A DNA stretch of 64,000 nt from Setaria digitata (lineage: Eukaryota; Nematoda; Chromadorea; Rhabditida; Setariidae), in the NCBI GenBank assembly GCA_003640385.1, contig RCAB01000137.1, positions 62,001 through 126,000 on the forward strand, read 5' to 3'. Positions 1-11,700 of this stretch are shown piece by piece. Position 1 is the first letter of the stretch. Each line of letters opens with the position of its first letter. The notes under the pieces are model-generated. The model was given only the letters and a program-made list of their open reading frames with translations. It was not told the origin of the DNA and did not search any database. The translations under genes and the position numbers were made by a program.

Positions 1-3000
1 TGTCGAATATCGCGATGGTGAGCAACCAGTTGCGCATCAACCGCATTTCGATAATCTGCAACCGCCGTTCCGAGAAATATTAGCAATCGTTGGAGCAGAC
101 TTTGTAATTCATTTTCGTCGCATTTCCGTAAATTGAAATAGACGATCCACTGGTGGAGGGTCGTTTGACGTTCGTGTCATGATGGTACGTTCGACCATAT
201 CAGCTTATCGTGACACTTCGTGTAGCACGTACCATATGTCACCGCGTGACATATTTCGTTTGCTAATAATCGGGGTAATAGTTCAATCTCTAATTACATA
301 ATGTTAATATCATTCGGAAAGATGATATCTCCTCTGACAGGCTGCTGAAAATGAAAATGAAAATGAAAATAACGATGAAGGTGAAGGAATTGATCCAGAT
401 CGAAGAAGACGTTTGGCCCGTGAAAGATTTCGAATGGTATGGTTTCGTCATCACCTTCGTGCGCATATTGCGAATCGAAGAATGGAGAGGTTTGGACCAT
501 TTTGTATTTTGCTTAAAACAGATTACAGAATGATATTTATATATTTATGTCATAAATATTTAAATTTGCATCTGAAACTAAATCGTTATAAATAAACTAA
601 TTCTTCTTACCTTAATTTGTATTCAAATTCTTGTGGAATTAATAATACTAGTATATGAGAAATATAATTTGAAAATTTCTTTCCTCTTGTACGTTAGGTA
701 TTTTCAATCTGAAATTAATTATAGACGACGAATGTATGAAGCAGAAGCACGAGAGGAAGGCAGTGAAAGGGAAGATGATCAGAACAGTGATGCTGAAATT
801 AACAACTGGAATGGAAATTCTGAGTTTGTTCAGTTACATATTGACGGACTGTTATTATTACTATTTTTTTATTGTACTCAATATCGCCACAATGGTTTGC
901 TCTTTGTATGACTAAACATAGTCGGTTCATTGAAGGAAGGTAAATTACCGACCCTTCTGCGCAAACTACATCGGCAAACTCAGCTATTAATTAAATAACC
1001 ATCCGGCGCATAAAATTTAGTTCGAATTACCTAGAGTATTTTCTCTCGTGGTTTTGTCCTTGTCTAGTAAGGGACATAATCATAAAATTAAAAACTGTAA
1101 ATTGAAAGAAAGTAATATTTATTACTCTTAATATTGTTGTAGATCTAGTGGTTCAGCTTCACTGTCGGTGACTAATAATGATGTTGCGGATACATCTATA
1201 GATGTTACTGAGCCAAACAGTGATGGTGGTTCATCAACTGGGCGTTCAAAGAAACGGTCACTGTAAGTTATTCACGTTACTCATTACGCAGAAATATTCC
1301 GATTATTTCATACTTATTGTTCATTCCAGAACTAACGTTTACTTAATTCAGATTATCATTAGCTTAGTCCATCTTTGAAACTTCCTAACCGGCACACACG
1401 AACATTTTTCAACTGGCTTTTGAGACTTGATAATATGTGCTCTAGTCATATTTCGACATTCTGATGACTTCAAATTTTTTTTTTGTTTACGTTATATAGA
1501 TTTGATATAAAAATATCAAGGTTTTATGAAGACTTATAAACAGGCGCAGATTTGGCACAAAGGGCATATACTTAAAAAACAGCACATGCTGCTACTTAAT
1601 CATGAAAAATTAAAAGGTCCAGTTCAGCAAAATCGTATAAGCGATGATCAGTAACTAGCTTCCAACTACATTATTACTCCATTGGTGGAATAGTGAATGC
1701 ACAATATTGAATGAAAGGCTCGTCTTCTTTGTAACAAACATTCAAAATAATGTAACCATATGCTAACATTGCCTTAAAAAAGATAGACAAGGAGTGAACA
1801 ATATTTACTTGCTTGCTTGTGTTTTTCTGTTTTTAACACATTTAGTTTTTCGGTTTTTGTTTTAATTTGAATAATTTTTAGTGTGGAACATGAAGGTGAA
1901 AATAGTTCAAGTGCTAAGCGGCGTAATGATGATGATAATGGCCAAAAAGAAATAATGGAAACTGATCCCGTTGACGATTACAATTATCGCGAGAATAAAA
2001 ATCAGCCAGGAGATGAGTCGGGGGCAACCAATATAGATAAAGAACCACTTATTACAGAGCCGGGAAAGACCAGTAGTCATGAATGTGAAAATAACCAGAC
2101 AAAATGTCCTGAAGAAACAAGAAGTCTGGATGGTTCTATTCCATCTACCGAAAATGAAGCAGAATCGGTGAATTGTTGGCCGGAAGAAGTGGTTCAGCAA
2201 TCGCAAGATTTACACAGGAAAACAGAAAATAATGAGGATGGAATGGAAAACACTGCAATTGGTCGTAAAAAGAGTATTCCAGGAAACAATCAAAGGATGA
2301 ATCATCAGGATTTGGTCAGTGTTCCGAACAACCTAGCTTTGGAGAATAGTACTTTGGATCAAGGCAAAAATGAAGAAAACGATTTAGAATTGAGTAATCC
2401 CATCAATCAAACCATTCAGAACAAAAATTCGGAAGTACCCAATGAAACAAGCGGCAAAAAATTGGTTAACAATCTTACAAACAACGAAGTGCTTTGTAGA
2501 AAATCTGATAAAATAGAGGAAAGTTTTCAAACGGAACTAAGAAATGACAAAATGATATGGCAAAATAACGAGCTGTACAAAAATATAGCAGAAACCTGCT
2601 CTACTAGCCTACATAATGCAAATAATCAGACTAATGAAGAATTGATAGACACAAGCAGTTATTTTGTTGAAACGAATGAAAATTCAGTAATTAAGCCGGA
2701 ACAGAATAACATCCGATTTTCAAGTGCCAAGAAGGAGGAGAAATCTGATGATATTGTCGAAGATGTTGATAGTGATAATGGAAATGACAGTGATGATGAT
2801 GATGATAGCAATGATGGTGATGATGATGATAATGATAGTGATAATGATAATGATGATGATAGTGAAGTTGATGGTCACAGTAATGACAATAGTAGTTCAA
2901 GCGGTGCTGAAGAGCAGGAAAATGCTGCGGAAGGTGACTCTGATAATTCCTTTAATGTTAATCGAGAAGAAAATGAATTGTATCTAGCCATTCGTCAGAC

Positions 3001-3840
3001 AACACAAAGTATGGCTGATGCAGTTGGTCACCAGGTTATTTTTATTTTTTTGTTTCAGTTGCCAATTTTTTTTCTTGTATTAAATTATTTTAGATCTAAG
3101 AGATGTGAGAGCTCATGTATTGTAAATTCCCTCCTGACTTTGGTTTTTCTTTTAGTTTCTGAGCTTTTCAGATTTTAGGAATTTAGGCTCACTAATAGAA
3201 ATTTTTATGCAATATTTTATAAATAAAATAGCTTCTGTAAGACAAAGTGTCTTTTTTTGCATTTTCGATTTTATGATTTGCAGTGTCTTGACTTTTGAAC
3301 CATCGGATGATCAATGGACAATAATCTCGCACCTTTGGATTTTTGTTTTGCACACCTTAATGATAATTTTTTTTTATTATCATTATCATTATTCAGGCCA
3401 ATCGTAATCCTGAAAACAATGATGAAAGTGATTCAAGTGCCAATGAATATCACGATGCCATGGACGGTGAATCTACATCTCCACATAGATCTGATGCGGG
3501 AGATGAGGTTTGTTTTCTTTTCTTCTTTCTTTCTTTTTGCACGAACATGAACATCTTTTTCTAAGATATATCATTATTGAGATCTGTTGAATGAATTCAG
3601 ATATATTTAAAACTTATTCCTTGAGCTATGAATACTATCGTAGCCAATATTTTTTATCATCCTTTAAAAGTTTATCTTCAGTTACAAACAGAAGAGGAAA
3701 AGCAGCGTGAACGTGGACGGTTGGAAGAACGTGGACAGCAGATGAACGATATCCGTACATTTGCTTCCATTTTTGAAAGCCGAATAATGGAATTACCATT
3801 AAATCGTGCACTCAAAGAATACATTAAATATCTTTGTTAG
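1..3840 (+). CDS. 3' part of an unidentified acidic, Arg/Ser-rich nuclear-type protein (partial, 7 exons)
   Basis: Seven exons join in phase: 1-103 (open at the window edge, codons begin at base 2), 341-489, 725-823, 1143-1262, 1882-3034, 3397-3507 and 3682-3840 with stop TAG. Together they give about 630 residues. Introns have GT donors and nematode-type acceptors (for example CTGACAG, TTGTAG, ATTCAG, CTTCAG). The first exon ends around PPFREILAIVGADF. The next carries an Asn-Glu repeat followed by an Arg-rich stretch (RRRRLARERFRMVWF). The large fifth exon is hydrophilic, with a run dominated by Asp, Asn and Ser near 2740-2900. The C-terminus has a short charged helix-like tail ending LKEYIKYLC. 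No catalytic motif, signal peptide or membrane segment is visible. The composition suggests a nuclear or regulatory scaffold, but that is inference and I do not recognise the family. The exon structure is well supported by phase agreement; the N-terminal part lies outside the window. Confidence 0.72.
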
Positions 3841-3842
3841 GT

Positions 3843-3848
3843 AATAAA
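3843..3848 (+). terminator. Possible polyadenylation signal of the acidic-protein gene
   Basis: An AATAAA hexamer lies three bases after the stop codon. It is very close to the stop, so a later AATAAA near 4529 could be the one used. Sequence match only. Confidence 0.3.
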
Positions 3849-5766
3849 AGTGCTCCGCTAAGTTCTGCTAGTTTGTTCCTTCCTGATCGAAATTGAGAAT
3901 GAACTTTTCCTACTCATGGAGGAATAATGATTTCTTTTTTTGAGATTCTTCTCAAAGCTCCATAGAGGATTTTCTAAATCGTCTCGATGTAGACTGATGA
4001 AGAAAGACAGTTGTTGATGATATTTCGACGATTAGAAAAATTGAGCATTCATTCTTTTGTATTTCAGAATGATGAAATTACCAGTTATGGTCACAGAGAG
4101 ATTCCTTCTTGAATTAGACTTGTAGTTTTTTTTCCTTTTTTGAGAGTTTAGGATATATTTTCGTTTATTTCGTTTATTTATCCAGTCTACGTGAGTGATA
4201 ATTCATTTTGCTGTATTTATGAAATCATCTTTTCTTTTTTTTGTTTTTATCTTTTATCATTGACTATCAATTACTAATGTTAGTTTCATTTCGATGTATG
4301 AAATTCATTTCCTTGCTTATTTTGATCTTTTGTATACAGAAACTTTTCCAAACAAAGAAATAGCTCTCATATTTTCAAGGGATTCATTATTATCGCTCAG
4401 TAAATTTGGATGACCTACAAGATAAAAAGTATTTCCATTTCTATAATTGTATAGGAATTCTGATTATTCGAATATTGTATAGTTTGGTCTGTACAAATAA
4501 TGCTTTTTTGCCATTGTTATTCTATTTAAATAAACGAAAAACTCGTTTCTTTGTCATTTAAAGCGAAATTCATTTTTCAAATTTATAATTTTGATATATA
4601 TATATTTATATTCATACACCCGCGTAGATGCTAATTATTCAAATCATTCTAGTAATTAACAATCTTCACTATATTTTATACGATATTTATATGGCATGTA
4701 TATATATATATTTTTTCGAAACAAATAGAAAGAAATGGAAGTCGAAAAAAAAAGAAAAAGTGAGAACATATAGACAAAAATAAAAACATAATTCCTGTAA
4801 ATATAAATAACAGTGTAGGGAAATTTAAGTAATACAATTCGAAGTAATGGCATACCTAATCAAATGCTTTTTTTTTTTTTTTGTTATTATATCACAGAAA
4901 ACAAAAAGATGCATATCAATATATGATTAAAAATGAATTAAAAAAAAAAAAAAAATATTTCAAAAAGATGGAGAAAGGTGGGGGGGGAAAAAAAAAAAAA
5001 GAAACTAAAACTGACTGGTTTGATTTTCTTTCAAAATCCTAGAAGAACCAACCACCAATAAATCATTGGAGGAAGAAGGAATAACGTATGGATAGAGAGA
5101 TATGTGTTCCTTCCTCTATTCCTTCTCTTTTTTTTTTTTTTTCTTTTTCTGGAAGAACTACAGGGAAAAATTATCATCTATTTATTGTTTTTACCTATTT
5201 CAAACAAAATGAATTTCATTTTATGCATTTCTCGAATTTTGCTTCTTTTTAGATGCAATGATTTGCTTAGCAATTTTTAGCTAATCAAATTTAGATGGCA
5301 TGTAATCACGCAGTGATTGAATGATTGATAATCCGCATACAACATCTATGCATGAATGCCATGAGGAAAGGAGGAAGAATAAAAATTTCAACGGTAAATT
5401 TTTATATCAGTTACGATGTATTAAAGCATAAAAATGGAAGCTCAATAGTATTATCAATTGAAATGCTATCAAATTTCTTAAAAAAAAAAAAAAAATTATC
5501 AATATAATCATTATTGATAGCTGATGATGAAACCAATCAATTAATATGGTGATAAATCTTCATTTCAGCAAAAAATAACAGCAATTTATTCATCTAACTA
5601 ATTAAACGCATCATCCATCATATGAATACACTAATTATAATTGTAATTTCAGTTGTTAACAAATACAAAATTTATCGTTAAAATGGCAAAAATGTGAAAG
5701 AAAAAGTAAAAATAATGAGGAAGAAAGGAGCAAAACTTTTGTTTAAAAAAAATAATAATAATAACA

Positions 5767-5772
5767 TTTATT
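5767..5772 (-). terminator. Likely lin-10 polyadenylation signal
   Basis: On the minus strand AATAAA lies about 83 bases past the lin-10 stop codon, a usual spacing for a short nematode 3' UTR. Not confirmed by transcript data. Confidence 0.45.
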
Positions 5773-5854
5773 TGGAAAAGTTAATTAAAAAAAAAAAAAA
5801 AAAAAAAGAAATCAGAAAAGATGAGAGGGACAAAAAAAAAAGTTGAAAAATTGT

Positions 5855-6067
5855 TCAAATATAATTTGGCACTTCTTGGCCAGTGAGCAGACGAAACATT
5901 GATGTTGGCATCGTTTTCATATGAATCTCACCGATTGCCGATGCAAGCATATTAACAATTTTTTCATGTGGTACCGCAACAACACTCTGTGAGTTAATTT
6001 CAATAATTCGATGGCCAACTCGAATTCCACCACGTTCCGCTATACCACCACGTAATAAGCTACAAAT
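5855..6067 (-). CDS. lin-10: lin-10 last exon: second PDZ domain and C-terminal tail
   Basis: Seventy residues plus TGA. The exon continues PDZ2 ([20 protein letters not shown], then [18 protein letters not shown]) and ends [13 protein letters not shown]. The end matches the Mint/X11 C-terminus (human QETPLYI), where the last residues fold back into PDZ1 as an autoinhibitory tail controlled by the tyrosine. That tyrosine is kept here (N-Y-I), so the same regulation is plausible. Confidence 0.95.
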   Translation of the reverse strand: MCSLLRGGIAERGGIRVGHRIIEINSQSVVAVPHEKIVNMLASAIGEIHMKTMPTSMFRLLTGQEVPNYI

Positions 6068-7783
6068 CTGAAATAAAAAAAATTTTAATAAATTTTGGAA
6101 AAAAGGAAGAAGCTATAAATCTGAAATAGTAAATTTTGGAAAAAAAATAAACTATAAATCTGAAATAGTAAAAATTTTAAAAAATTTTGGAAAAAAAAAG
6201 AATGTGAAATCTAATTTGGTAAATACGAAAAAAGTCTAATATACATATGATTTTATGTAATGACAGTAGCATATTTGACATCTTTTACACTCTCTAATCA
6301 TCATAAATAAATATCCCTTTTTATATATTTAGGAAGTTTTCTTCTTTCTCATATAAAATATATTCACGAGATTTTTTTTTTCTTTTTTTAATGTAAAAAT
6401 ATATTTAAGCGAGTCTTTTTTTTTTTTGTTTTTTGCAAAAATTAAATATGCTAAGAAAGTTTCGGCAAAAAAAAAAAAATTATTGATAATATTTTATAAA
6501 TTAATATAATTTAAATGTTGATTTTGTTTGAATTAAAGTTGATTAAAATTTCAACAAAAATTAATTAAATGAAAAAGAGAAAGGAAGAAAAAAACAAAAA
6601 AAAAAAAGAAAATAATTTATACCACTCCATTTTGTACACTGAAACCAAGTTGATATTTGGTATCTGGACGTCTAATTCTAACTTCAACAACTGGTGGCAT
6701 TGAAACAACTGTTAACTTCACCGCTGTGGAATTTTTTGTTGCCTAAAAGCGAAAAAATTGAAAAAAAAAAAACCAAAAATTTCATAACTTTTTGAAATGA
6801 AAAGTAAGAAATATATTTGCTAAGAAAAAAAAAAAAAAAAAAAAGAAAAATAGACCTAACCTTGATATTTTGTTGTGCTGAAGCTAGAGGAAGACCGACT
6901 AAAGATATACCATTAATGGCGATTATCTAAAAAAAATAATGATATGATAGATAAAGAAAACGAGTAATATATTTATCGTAGAGGAGAAATAAATTAAATA
7001 GAATGAAGCAAACCATCGTCATTAAGTGCTATTTTTCTAACTTAAACTGAAAAAAAAAAAAAAAAAAAAGCAATTCTAATAAAAAAAAATGATTGTTTAT
7101 CTGATCTAACAGTAATATTTAAACAATCGCATCTAATTTTTAACATTTTTTTTTTTTTTTTTTTAAATTTAAATTGCAAAGAATTTGAGAAATAAAAGAA
7201 GTAATTTTGATGAAAATGATTGTTTACCTGATCACCGATATTTAAATGATTACATCGACAAGCAGCACCATTTGGTTGTAAATTAGCAATAACAACCGTT
7301 GGTAACATGGAACCCCAGCCAGATTCCACAACAACAACACCTAACGGTTCACCTGCCTTCTTTGGTACCACAACATCCTTTTGAGTTTCCTTCCTGGCGA
7401 ACATCTCCAGCTCATCACCCATCAATTCCTGTGAACTTAACACTTCCTGAAACTTTGGAATCCATAAAGTGAAATAGGCATATTCAACCTATTTCAGATT
7501 TTTTTTTTCTTTTTTCCATTCCAGTAACAGAGGAAAGAAAAAAAAAAAAAAAAAAAAAAAAGGAAACTTTCCTTAAATTAATTTCAGTTCTTGCCTTTCT
7601 CTCAAATTTCTTTAAATTCATTTAATCTTTCAATTATTATTATTATTATTTTTTTTTTTTTTTAGAATTTATGGACATATTAATTTATTTATGTTAATTT
7701 TATCATTATAAAGTTTAAAGAAAAAAAAAATTGGTAGATGAAAATCGTGAGTGTAGATAAGATGAAATAGTGAGTTGGTTTTC

Positions 7784-7819
<36 letters not shown>

Positions 7820-8409
7820 GATTATGCGAAATCAAATTTTGGCGCATCAATTAACACTAATCTGTGATAAATGATAAAATATTAAATGATAAATAGATGG
7901 ATGAACAAATAAAATGACAAATATGAATAGCTATTTATGATAAATCATTTAAAAAATACTTGCAAAATTAACTTGAATGTTGTCAAATATTCAATTGCTA
8001 ACGCAAGCAAATAAATTCCATTTTGGCCAAAATAAGATTCGCATTTCAGAAAATTTCATCCATAATTTAATACAATTTAATTAAGCTTTCCAATTGAGTT
8101 AACTATTTAACCATTTAATTAATCCTTTGAAAATTTGCATATTAATTAAGAAAAAAAAAAAAAAAGTATGATGATAGCATGTAGACAAATTTAACTTGAA
8201 AATGTAATATTATTAAAGCTATAAGCACCGGAAACATGATAAGAGAAAATGAAAACCTGATAATCAATTTCACGTAAATATGACGGATCATCAATGCCAT
8301 TGGCACGGAGAAATTCAACATACGCAACTTGAAATGCTTGTCCAATTGACTGGGCAATAAATGATGCTTCATCGGATTCAAAAACGTGACAGATCACGCG
8401 AGGTGTACT

Positions 8410-8445
<36 letters not shown>

Positions 8446-8738
8446 AAAANTTTTTTTTTTTTTTTAACGGAAGAATTACGGAGAAAACAAACCTTACGGA
8501 GAAACCTTCATCCTTTGATGATTGTGACATTCGTCGTGCCATCAAAACAACCAAATCACCGATATCAGCGATATATGATATCGTCCGTAAAGCATGATCC
8601 ATTAATATATCCTATAAAATTTTTCATTATTAGTCCTGTTTTTTGTTTTTTTTTTTTTCTGAGTTTATTTTTTATCATATAAAAATTAATATCATAAGCT
8701 GGAAATAATCACTAAAATTCAAAATAAGATAAAAGAAA

Positions 8739-8770
<32 letters not shown>

Positions 8771-11700
8771 AAATTTCCATAAATAAAAGATTTGATTAAA
8801 TTTTTCAAAAACAAAAAAAAAAAAAAAAAAAGAACAATAAGATTTATTTCTTTTTGGAAAAAAGTTATAATTTCCAGGTGAAAATACTGTATGGATTTTT
8901 CGAAATTTGGAATGTTTTTAAATGAATAAATAAATGTTTACAGTTGTTAGTTATGAAAATTTCTTTGAAATTATTTGTTAAATTGTTGTAAACTTTGGTT
9001 TTCAACAATTTAGCTGTTGTTAGTTGTAAGTTATGTGATGAGAGCGGAAAAAAGAAATGAAAAAAATAAAAAGAAATTAATTAGTTAAATATAAAATATT
9101 ATTATCATTAGAACAATAGCAATGACAATAACAACAAAAACAACAACAACAATGATGACAATAACAAGCAATAACAATAAAACAATAGCAACAATAACTG
9201 TAACAATAACAACGATAACAGCATGTAACATGCACTATCTAGGATTGTTATATTTCATATAATTATCTAATATAAAAATTTTCAATTTCTAACAAACTTT
9301 TGCATAAATTGAAATTTTCAACTTTTCCAGTGGTATTATTTTATTATTAGCAGTATCATATATGCCTCCAAATTTCTCGGTCTTATTATTTCAGCCATAA
9401 GGCTAGAGGAAACTTGAATGTGAAAAATTTGATCGAAAGATTACTTCAAATGATATCATGCAATTTTTGTCATAAGATACAAAAAGATTTCAAAAATTGT
9501 AATTTTTATTACTAATTTTAAAAATTTTTTCAAAAAAAAAAAAAAAAAAAGAAGAAAAAAAAGCAATTAAATAAAATGATTATCAGCAAATGGTGTAAAA
9601 TTTTGTCACTTAAAAAAAAAATGTAGAGGATTAAAAATAGGATGATGAATCGAAACTACTAGATGAAATATATGAATTTTTATTTTTACACTAAATGTTA
9701 AAAAAAAAAATTAAAAATTGAGCAAAATTTTTCGCTGTAATATTGCTATTCCTTGAATTTTAAAAAATTTTTTATTAAAATTTCTATTAGTAAGTAGATA
9801 GCAAGTGTAATGTAGAAATAATATAATGAAATCAAGTGCAATACGAGTTACAAGCTAATTTATCACAACTTACAATTATCCAGATCTAGATCCAAACTTT
9901 CCCAACCTGACTTTCTTGTCTTGATCTAGGACATAGGGAACTACTATCTCATCCTGTCATTAGCAGTATTTCATCACCGAAAAGTAACAAAACAGTAATA
10001 TGTTCGGATAAAAAGAATTGCCTAATTTCACATGAAAAAAAAAAAAAAAAAGAAAAATTCGATTTTTGTTAAAAACAAACGAAAATAAAAGAACAGAACT
10101 GTGAAATCAAATTAAAAAAAAAAAAATAAAGTATTAGCTTTTTTTTTTTTTTTTTTTTTTTTTGGCACAAAACAGCACGAAGTTATTGAATTAATTGGAT
10201 TAACAAAAATTGCATTAGTTGGATTATTTTGCTTTTTATTTTAGCTTTCAGATAATAATACGTACCTGTCGAACATCTGTATCAGATATCCTCTGAAAAC
10301 AGATTAGCTAGTGAGTGAGGATAATTGACTAGATAGAATGAATATAAAATATCGCTATTTCGCTTAAATTCTAGGAAATTAAATTTTAAAAAAGTAAAAA
10401 AATTGCCTGTAATTTCATTATTTAAATCACTGCTTATTTCTTTTTAATTCAAAGACAAATGAATAACCCCATTGTTCTCATTTGAAAACCATTATTTATT
10501 GTCGAATAATTTAAAAATTGAAAATTAATTTAATTAATTTGGAAAAATCGATACTTTTACAATATTACCTTAATTGACTGAATATTTCAAATAATCAAAG
10601 AAAAAAAAAAGATATACTGGAAAAGATGAAAAGATCATCCTTATTTGAAAAAGATTGAAATTTTCAAATTAACTTACAAATTTATTGGGAGGAAAAATGA
10701 CATTAAAAGCGAACACAAAGCATAATGCTAGAAGATGTTAATTAGGATAACCATACCTGAAGATCGGTATTTAATACCATAATCTTTTCCGTTGATATAA
10801 ATAGATCAATATCGGTACTTGGCTGAATTTCACCAGCTGGTGCCTAAAATGGAATTGTAGAAAGCATTTTGTAGTTTAAATTTTGAAATATTTCACTAAA
10901 TTTCATTGAATTTTACAAAATATTAGATGAATTTTCAGTTAAGTGAGTTGAAATTAGATAAGCTGTAGAAAGGCAGTGATTTATTTGTATATTTTATATA
11001 ATTCGGAATTTCTGCAAAACTAAAATTGCATTAAAATAAGCATATTTAAATTTTCAAATTTCTTCAATTAAAATATTGGTGAAAATCAAAAAATAATTGG
11101 AGACGAGATGGTACATTCATAGGCAATAAGAAGTTTATTTTTCTCTTCCAATATTTAGATAATTCTGGTACTGTATTCCGGTAACGATTTCCGGCAAGAT
11201 CTATTCTAGTAAAGCAGTTCAGTAAGAGAAATATTATGTCATCCGTCAATTATCGCACTGTATCCCAGCATTCCAATAAAATATTGCAATTATATTTCGA
11301 CAAAAAGACAGACCCTTACCGGATTATACATCGATTGTAAATTCGACTATAGTGGAATTTTCTTGCCGGAAATTAATACAGTACTTTGCGATGCATCTCC
11401 GTAAGGGAAATGCATTATGTCCAATGAGGAGGTATTGTATTGTTTTCCGGTAAGGTATTGTACTATATTCTAACAAAATATTGTATCATTTTCCGATGAG
11501 GTGACATATTATCCTCCGGAAAAAAAAGGCACCGCATTCAAAACTGAATTATATTTTGCTAACGAGGTTACACGTTATTCCGGAACAGAGACTAATTATA
11601 TTTGTATTCAGCCTAAAATGGATTCCCAAAAAAATGCAACCTTAACTCGTGCGACTGCTTCCTGTGCTTGCATCATACGGCTTGCTTTCGTTGGTCTTCC

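Larger units (their letters stand above)
3841..5854. other. Convergent intergenic region
   Basis: The unidentified (+) gene and lin-10 (-) end tail to tail here. The stretch is AT-rich, with poly(A)/poly(T) runs near 4868, 4940, 4987, 5129 and 5477 and a TA-dinucleotide patch near 4595. I see no convincing exon: the open frames of about 60 codons are rich in Ile, Lys and Tyr and lack splice context. It should contain both 3' UTRs. Confidence 0.6.

Noticed and set aside
2691..2987. His/Tyr-rich (-) and Met-rich (+) open frames
   Set aside because: Shadows of the Asp/Asn-rich exon 5 of the first gene in other frames.
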